Shown here piece by piece: positions 58,676 to 64,000 of a stretch of DNA of 64,000 nt. The stretch covers positions 455,754 to 519,753 of the forward strand of contig CAJJDN010000028.1 in the NCBI GenBank assembly GCA_905182985.1, written 5' to 3'. The notes beneath the pieces are model-generated. The model had not been told where the DNA came from. It made no database searches and was given only the letters and a program-made list of their open reading frames with translations. Position 1 is the stretch's first letter. Each line of letters starts with the position of its first letter. Made by a program: the position numbers and the translations under genes. Origin of the DNA: Paramecium sonneborni (lineage: Eukaryota; Ciliophora; Oligohymenophorea; Peniculida; Parameciidae).

Positions 58676-59655
58676 ATGGGAAAAAATTAGCGGGAATCAA
58701 TAAAAATGAGATTAAGATGTAATGAGCCTGGTTCTGAGAATAAAAGAATAAATTATTTTAAGCTAAACTAAGGATATGATGTTACTGAAGATGATTCAGA
58801 ATATTTGGATGATTAAGATTCATACAAGGCATTTAAAAAAATTAGGAAATACAAAACTAAATCAAAAAAAGAAAAAATGTAAATTATATTAGTTAATTAG
58901 AACGTGTGACAATTTAGAAGTATTGATATAATGGAAAAAATAAATTAAGTGTCCATCTTATGAAACAGATCCAAAAAGGTAATATTGCATTTCTAATTTA
59001 AGAATTATTGTCCTAAAAAAGATTTTAGGTACAGATCTATCTCAATATGCTAAAGGAGTCTAAGGAATTTTCATTGATAATCTTTTTCGAAAGGATTTAG
59101 TAAATTTATCCTCAATATTTATAGAAAAATTTAGATCTATCTAAAAAGCTAATATCAAATGGAATTTTATTTATTTGGTCTGATAAAGGACTTATAAATG
59201 AGATTCTTGAAACTATGGATAATAAAGGTTTCACTTACATTGAAAATCTAGTTGTAGTTCAACTTAGTTTAGAAAAAGCTTTAGAAGAGTTGAATAAACA
59301 TATGAAAATTGAATAAACTGAAGAAGCTGTCTTGGATAACTTAAATTTTTTATAATAAAAAGTTTAAGTAAAAGATTTAATTTTGAATCGTCCTTCAAAA
59401 GTCTTAAATCAATCAAAATAAGTTTTGATAATGTTTAGGAAATTTGATGAACAGAAATCTTAATTAGAACTTAGACATTAAAGAACTCCTGATGTATTGT
59501 TTGATCTAGTAAGCAATGGAAAATCTTCCTAAAAAACAAAAGAATATATTTATTAAACAATTGAAACTTTGCTTCCAAAATCTTAATTAATGGAGATTTT
59601 TGCATATAAAGAATAGCCAAGAAAAGGATGGATAAGTGTCTGTGAAAATAAATGA
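58676..59655 (+). CDS. MT-A70-family methyltransferase relative lacking the DPPW motif
   Basis: A 302-aa protein; introns at 58879-58900 (22 nt), 58979-59002 (24) and 59100-59124 (25) restore a frame divisible by three. The C-terminal half matches MT-A70 enzymes: KLISNGILFIWSDKGLINEI, KSSQKTKEYIYQTIETLLPK and MEIFAYKEQPRKGWISV (family: S.KP.E.Y..IE.l.P....LELFgR..R.GW). The catalytic DPPW site is replaced by IDNLF in GVQGIFIDNLFRKDL, so the protein is probably inactive alone. In ciliates the 6mA-DNA methyltransferase MTA1 works with inactive MT-A70 partners (MTA9 type); this gene may be one. That role is inference. Its stop lies 13 bases from that of the next gene. Confidence 0.82.
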
Positions 59656-59668
59656 TAAATATCTAGTT

Positions 59669-62222
59669 TCATTAGATTATTAATTTCAAATTTTAGTACT
59701 GATTTGCAAAAAGTTTTTCTAAATATTGTTCACCTTATTCCACATTTTTTGTTAAAATTTATTTCAATAGCTTTGTTTTAATAATTTATTGGCACACACA
59801 ATATATTTATATTTAATCCTTCTAAATTTAATTTATTATTAATTTAACTAAGCATTCAGTATCAAAAATATGTAAACATTCAAGTTAATATTAATCATCT
59901 TCTATAATTTTTTTACAATTCTAACATTAAGCTTCTTATAGATTCATAGAAGAAAAAGAACTTGCATTGTCTTTTTCTTCATTATTTTCTAAAAATAATT
60001 TATTTTATTCATCTATTTCAATCAAAATCGAATCCATCTACTCAATTTAAGGTTTTTTTTAGATTTTTTTCAAACTTTAAAACTTTTCATAATAAAACAT
60101 ATTAATAGAATTATTAATTTTAGATATTTATCCCAAAGAACAACTTTTTTTTATTTTTAATTCATTTTTAGAACATTTATCCAAGTCATTTAATGATTTA
60201 TATTTACGAAGATAATTCAGATTTTTTTTTTTTTTTTACATTAATTAATTTCTCCTAAACTTAAGTTATTCATCAAATAAATCGATTTCTTAATCATCAC
60301 CAGAACTGTCAGTTAGTAAATAAGAGCAATTATCAATTATCAATTTTTATTAGCTCTAACGATTCGAACAATATTACTCTTTTCCAATTTTTTTTTTTTA
60401 TATTTGTACTTAATTTTTTTCTTCTAGATTCTGATGAATTTCAGGTATCACGTGCAAACTTTTCCTTGATAATTTATGAAAGAGACAACCCATAAGATTT
60501 AATAAAAATAATAGAAAATTAACAAATAAATATCATTAAAAAGGCTTTGTTTAAATAGATAATTTTTCTTGCATTTCGTTTTCACAAAAACATATAAATT
60601 TTTTTTCTTCTTTTTATTTATTTTAATAACACTCTAAGTGATAAAGATGACCGCAAGTTATCAAAATAAGATTATCATTTTTCTCCACTTCACAACAATC
60701 TGCTCCAACTGAAATTGATTAATTTTACTACTTTTTTAAGTTTGATTTGTTAAAATCAATCCAAACTGTACTAATTGTGGTTCTGGATTCTGAAATTCCC
60801 ATATAATATATAAATGAATTAATAATTATTTTTTGTAAAAAGTATAGATTCATTCTTCATTCATATTTGGCGATTATGGTATGAGAAAAATCTTAAGAAA
60901 ATCCTTATAAATTAAGCTAAGGAAATTTATAGAACTATTAAAACTGATGAACAGAAAAATCTAATAGAATCTAAGTTATATTAACTATCCTATAAAATTC
61001 TACTTACTTTGTATAAAAAATTCTGGTACAATTTGTTGATCAAAATATATTGTCATTTCTTATTTAAATGAGCTCGATGATATTTTTTCAAATTTACAAA
61101 AGTATTGATCATCTTTAATAATTTCTTAGATTTCACTGAATAATAAGTCTTTCATCTCAATCATTTATTTATGGCTTTTCGTTCCTTGTTGCAGTGTTTC
61201 ACTCTTATAAGCTAACTCCAAAAAGGAGAAAATTTTCTTTTCTACATCAGATCTGTTCTTTTCCAAATAGTTTTGAAATTATCTAAAATTTTGATTAATT
61301 AAACTTTGTAATGTTAGAATTCATCTATGCCATAAATTTGACAGATTTGAATTGAGCAGGAAGGCTTTTCAATTTTTCCAATTTTTGATAAGTACATTAC
61401 TCAATTTTCTTATCGTAATCTAATAAGAGTTTCATTTCTTTCCACTTCATAATTTAATTATGCAATGAATACAACCTAAATATTCTTTAAGATTTCTACC
61501 TACCATCCATCAAAATCTGTTCTACTTTATGCTTTAATTTAAAAATTTTTTTAATCACACTTTATTGTGAATGTTAAATTTTTATCTGGTTGTTTTTCAA
61601 TTAACATTGAATCGAGTGACATGCAGGTTTGTTTTTTTTGATTCTTATCATTCTTCTCATAAATTAAAGTATCTTTTTATAATTTAAATAATCTCTCTCT
61701 ATATTATCCTGATTTATTTTTTTTCAATAATGTTCCTTATCTAAATGAATAATCCTTGGAATCTTTAAAATTAATATATTAATAATCCTTACTTAGATTA
61801 CTATGATTCCAAATTTTTTAGCGATAAGATTGACTCTCTTGTAATTTAAAAAGCTTGATTTCTTAATAAACTATGTATAAATCTAGATTTTATGAGGCAT
61901 TTTGTAAAATTTTTGCTATTTATTCTTATTTATTGATTATTCTTTATGAAATGCACTTTCCTTCTTTCTAACAAGTAAAAAGTAAGAGTACTTTTCTCAC
62001 CTAATTATAAATAAATTAAAACTTCATCCCCAAGTTGATTTTGCAGTTCAATTTAATCTAAAATTTTTTAGCACTATGTATTATCTTCAATGTTTAAGTT
62101 TTGGAAATGAGTTTAACATTGTTCATCTTTATAGATCTAATATATAGTTATTTACATACTTTAATTTTGTATAATTTTGATTATTGTTTTTTGGATGATG
62201 TAAAGAAGCTCAAAAAATTCAT
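59669..62222 (-). CDS. PH-domain protein with two C-terminal RING-like zinc motifs
   Basis: About 790 aa, starting MNFLSFFTSSKKQQSKLYKI. The N-terminal third is helical (QIAKILQNASQNLDLYIVYQ). A PH domain follows: SFRQGTLLKKNKSGQYRERL, FKLQKDTLIYEK and FTIKCDQKNFQIKAQSRTDF ending in the conserved Trp. The C-terminal part has CCEVEKNDNLILITCGHLYH, LEC and FICFC, and further on CQNCKKIIEDDQYQLECLHI, DTECL and YCVC: two RING-like Cys/His clusters about 200 residues apart. It is probably an E3 ubiquitin ligase brought to membranes by its PH domain, as inference. Introns of 23 and 31 nt near the start are well supported; others are approximate. The start lies 50 bases from the divergent CARNMT1-like gene. 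Confidence 0.75.
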
Positions 62223-62272
62223 CTACTCGATATTGGAATATTTTGTTTTAATTATTTAAGAAAATTATTTCA

Positions 62273-63488
62273 ATGGATTAAATTGAAATAAAGGAAATGG
62301 ATGCAATATATTTCGATAAATAATACGCAAGTTATCATCCTTCTCATAATGAAATATTGTTGAAGGACATACACGAATATCAACATTTTAAAAATGTGAT
62401 TGCATGCTTTTATAATTATACAAATGATATGAAAGTGGAGCTGTAAAGAATTGAGACTCATTTTAAAACACTTAAACAGGAACAAAGGATCAACCTACTA
62501 ATGAATTATCAAGAAAGAATTAAAAAATTAGATTATTGTATTAAAAAAAATGCGCAATTTTGTTTTTTAATAGTTGCTGCTTATGTGGATATGTTTCCAG
62601 AGATGAATTTGAGTCAAGTTAAATATATATCAGATTTACCATACTTTCATCATGTTTCACATGGAGATATTTCAAAACTTAGAATAACTTTAAAATAATT
62701 TTATCGAGGTATTAAAATAATAATCAATAACAGATTGGAGCCATTAAGGCTAAGGTGAAAGAGATTAATCTTATAAACTAATTATTGATTGTTTATAATA
62801 ATATTATCCAGATGCAAGAACTAAAGATGTGAAATATTAGGTACTTTTACCTGGAGCAGGCTTAGGGAGACTAGTTTTCGAATTAGCAAGCAAAGGCTTT
62901 GCCGCTTAAGGAAATGAGTTCTCTTATTTTATGCTTTTGAGTTCTCATTTCATCATTAATCTTACTCAAAAAAAAAACTAATATGAATTATATCCATTCG
63001 CAAATAATTTTTGTAATCGATTAAGGTATTATAAAATTAACTTTAGTGAAAATGATTAATTTGAATAAGTATAAGTTCCTGATGTTGTTCCAGCAGAAGT
63101 TTTAACAGAAAATGATGAAATGTCTTTTGTAGCAGGAGAATTTATTGCTGTATATCATCAACCTAAATACTAAAATTTTTGGGATAGTATCATTACTTGC
63201 TTCTTTATTGACACAGCAAATAATGTATTAGATTATATAGATGCAATTTATTATATTCTAAAACCTAAAGGATGTTGGATAAATTTTGGACCTTTGGAAT
63301 ATCATTTTGCAAACTAATTCTCTGAAACAAGCATAGAATTAAGTTATGAGGATCTTAAACATTATATAAAATAAAAAGGATTTGAGATTTATTTTGAATA
63401 AATGAAAGAATCTACTTATAATCATTCGAAACTAGATTAAAAATACTTAATGTATAATTGTATATTTTTTATGGCTATAAAGAAGTGA
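62273..63488 (+). CDS. Carnosine N-methyltransferase-like SAM enzyme (CARNMT1/UPF0586 family)
   Basis: A 396-aa protein; one 25-nt intron (62709-62733) gives a length divisible by three. The N-terminal helical part includes [20 protein letters not shown] and [20 protein letters not shown]. The junction RDWSHQGQGERDQSY is the family's W..EG..ER...Y motif. The SAM site is [20 protein letters not shown], then [53 protein letters not shown] and [18 protein letters not shown], all in family order. The human homologue methylates carnosine to anserine and has been linked to histidine methylation of proteins; the substrate in a ciliate is unknown. Stop TGA 63486-63488. Confidence 0.93.
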
Positions 63489-63599
63489 GTATTAAAATGA
63501 ATTTAAGATTTGTTTTCTTATAAAATACGATATTTAAGAATTTAAAAATAAAATCAGAAATTTGTAATATAAATAAATAATTAATTATATTAATTCCAC

Positions 63600-64000
63600 A
63601 TGGCCAGCAAGAAGAAGCAACTTTTTAAAATCATCATCTTAGGTGATTCAGGGTAATTTTCCATTGTAAATATCTTTTAGAGTAGGAAAAACATCATTGA
63701 TGAATTAATATGTCAATGCAAGGTTCACATAATAATATAGAGCTACAGTAGGAGCAGATTTTATGGCAAAAGAAGTAATGATTGATGATAGAATGGTAAC
63801 TCTTTAAGTATGTTGAAATTAAAATATTTTTATTAGATTTGGGACACTGCAGGCTAAGAGAGATTTCAATCATTAGGTGGTGCATTTTATAGAGGAGCTG
63901 ATTGTTGTGTATTAGTTTACGATATTACTAATCCAAAATCATTTGATTCTTTGGATTCTTGGAGAGATGAATTTTTGATGTAAGGTTAACCAAAAGATCC
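63600..64000 (+). CDS. RAB7: Rab7-type small GTPase, 3' part beyond the window
   Basis: Starts [18 protein letters not shown]. Introns 63653-63680 (28 nt) and 63808-63836 (29 nt) restore the frame. Motifs: [14 protein letters not shown] (P-loop), [13 protein letters not shown] (switch I, with the Rab7-typical TVGADF), [20 protein letters not shown] (switch II) and [19 protein letters not shown] then SWRDEFL, as in Rab7. The NKxD, SAK and prenylated C-terminus are not in the window. Rab7 governs late endosome, lysosome and phagosome fusion. The window also holds a VPS9 GEF for the earlier Rab5 step, but the two genes are 58 kb apart and need not be linked. Confidence 0.95.

Noticed and set aside
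1..64000. tRNA, rRNA, CRISPR or bacterial-type operon features
   Set aside because: No cloverleaf consensus, rRNA-like stretch, spaced direct repeats or Shine-Dalgarno pattern was seen; the gene structure is eukaryotic.

Overview
The window reads as a ciliate somatic (macronuclear-type) chromosome, most like Paramecium. Three observations support this. Every recognisable protein is read with TGA as the only stop and TAA/TAG as glutamine. Coding regions are broken by very short introns (about 19-31 nt, usually GTA...TAG, a few ending AAG). Composition is strongly A+T-rich, with genes packed tens of bases apart. No telomere repeat, tRNA, rRNA, CRISPR or insertion sequence was recognised. The species cannot be fixed from sequence alone.

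Layout, left to right. 1-5.5 kb: the start of RNA polymerase II subunit RPB11 (cut by the window edge), two tiny paralogous genes, an unknown gene, a bZIP protein and a VPS9-domain Rab GEF. 5.9-14 kb: a TPR protein, a casein-kinase-1-like kinase, a choline-transporter-like (SLC44) membrane protein and an unknown gene. 14.3-20.4 kb: a very large TmcB-like PAS membrane protein whose middle contains an exact 1,079-bp duplication flanking a single N, probably an assembly fault. 20.4-28 kb: U2A', a SAPS-type phosphatase regulator with a 27-bp minisatellite, pterin carbinolamine dehydratase, a 44-aa membrane protein, an EF-hand/PIP5K fusion and a 58-aa Arg-rich protein. 29-38.6 kb: two unknown genes (one with a zinc-binding motif), a MORN/pseudokinase gene divergent from a REJ/polycystin-like membrane protein, and a Gln-rich protein. 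38.6-40.4 kb is a gene-poor AT-rich stretch with one decayed fragment. 40.4-64 kb: a multi-TM protein with a weak histidine-kinase-like tail, eEF1B-gamma, a karyopherin, an MFS transporter, mitochondrial acyl carrier protein, a small membrane protein, a FAM184 homologue, a coiled-coil protein, an MST/Hippo-type kinase with SARAH-like helix and polyQ, an ankyrin-AGC kinase, an MT-A70 methyltransferase relative without DPPW, a PH/double-RING-like protein, a carnosine N-methyltransferase homologue and the start of a Rab7 GTPase.

The genes do not form one pathway. Several belong to phosphoinositide and endosome biology (VPS9 GEF, Rab7, EF-hand PIP5K, PH protein), several are signalling kinases, and the rest are housekeeping genes. 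Gene models were made by hand from conserved motifs and frame continuity. Where I checked that exon lengths sum to a multiple of three I say so; elsewhere internal splice sites are approximate. Two or three places where splicing misses the frame by one base, together with the N-flanked duplication, suggest a draft-quality assembly.
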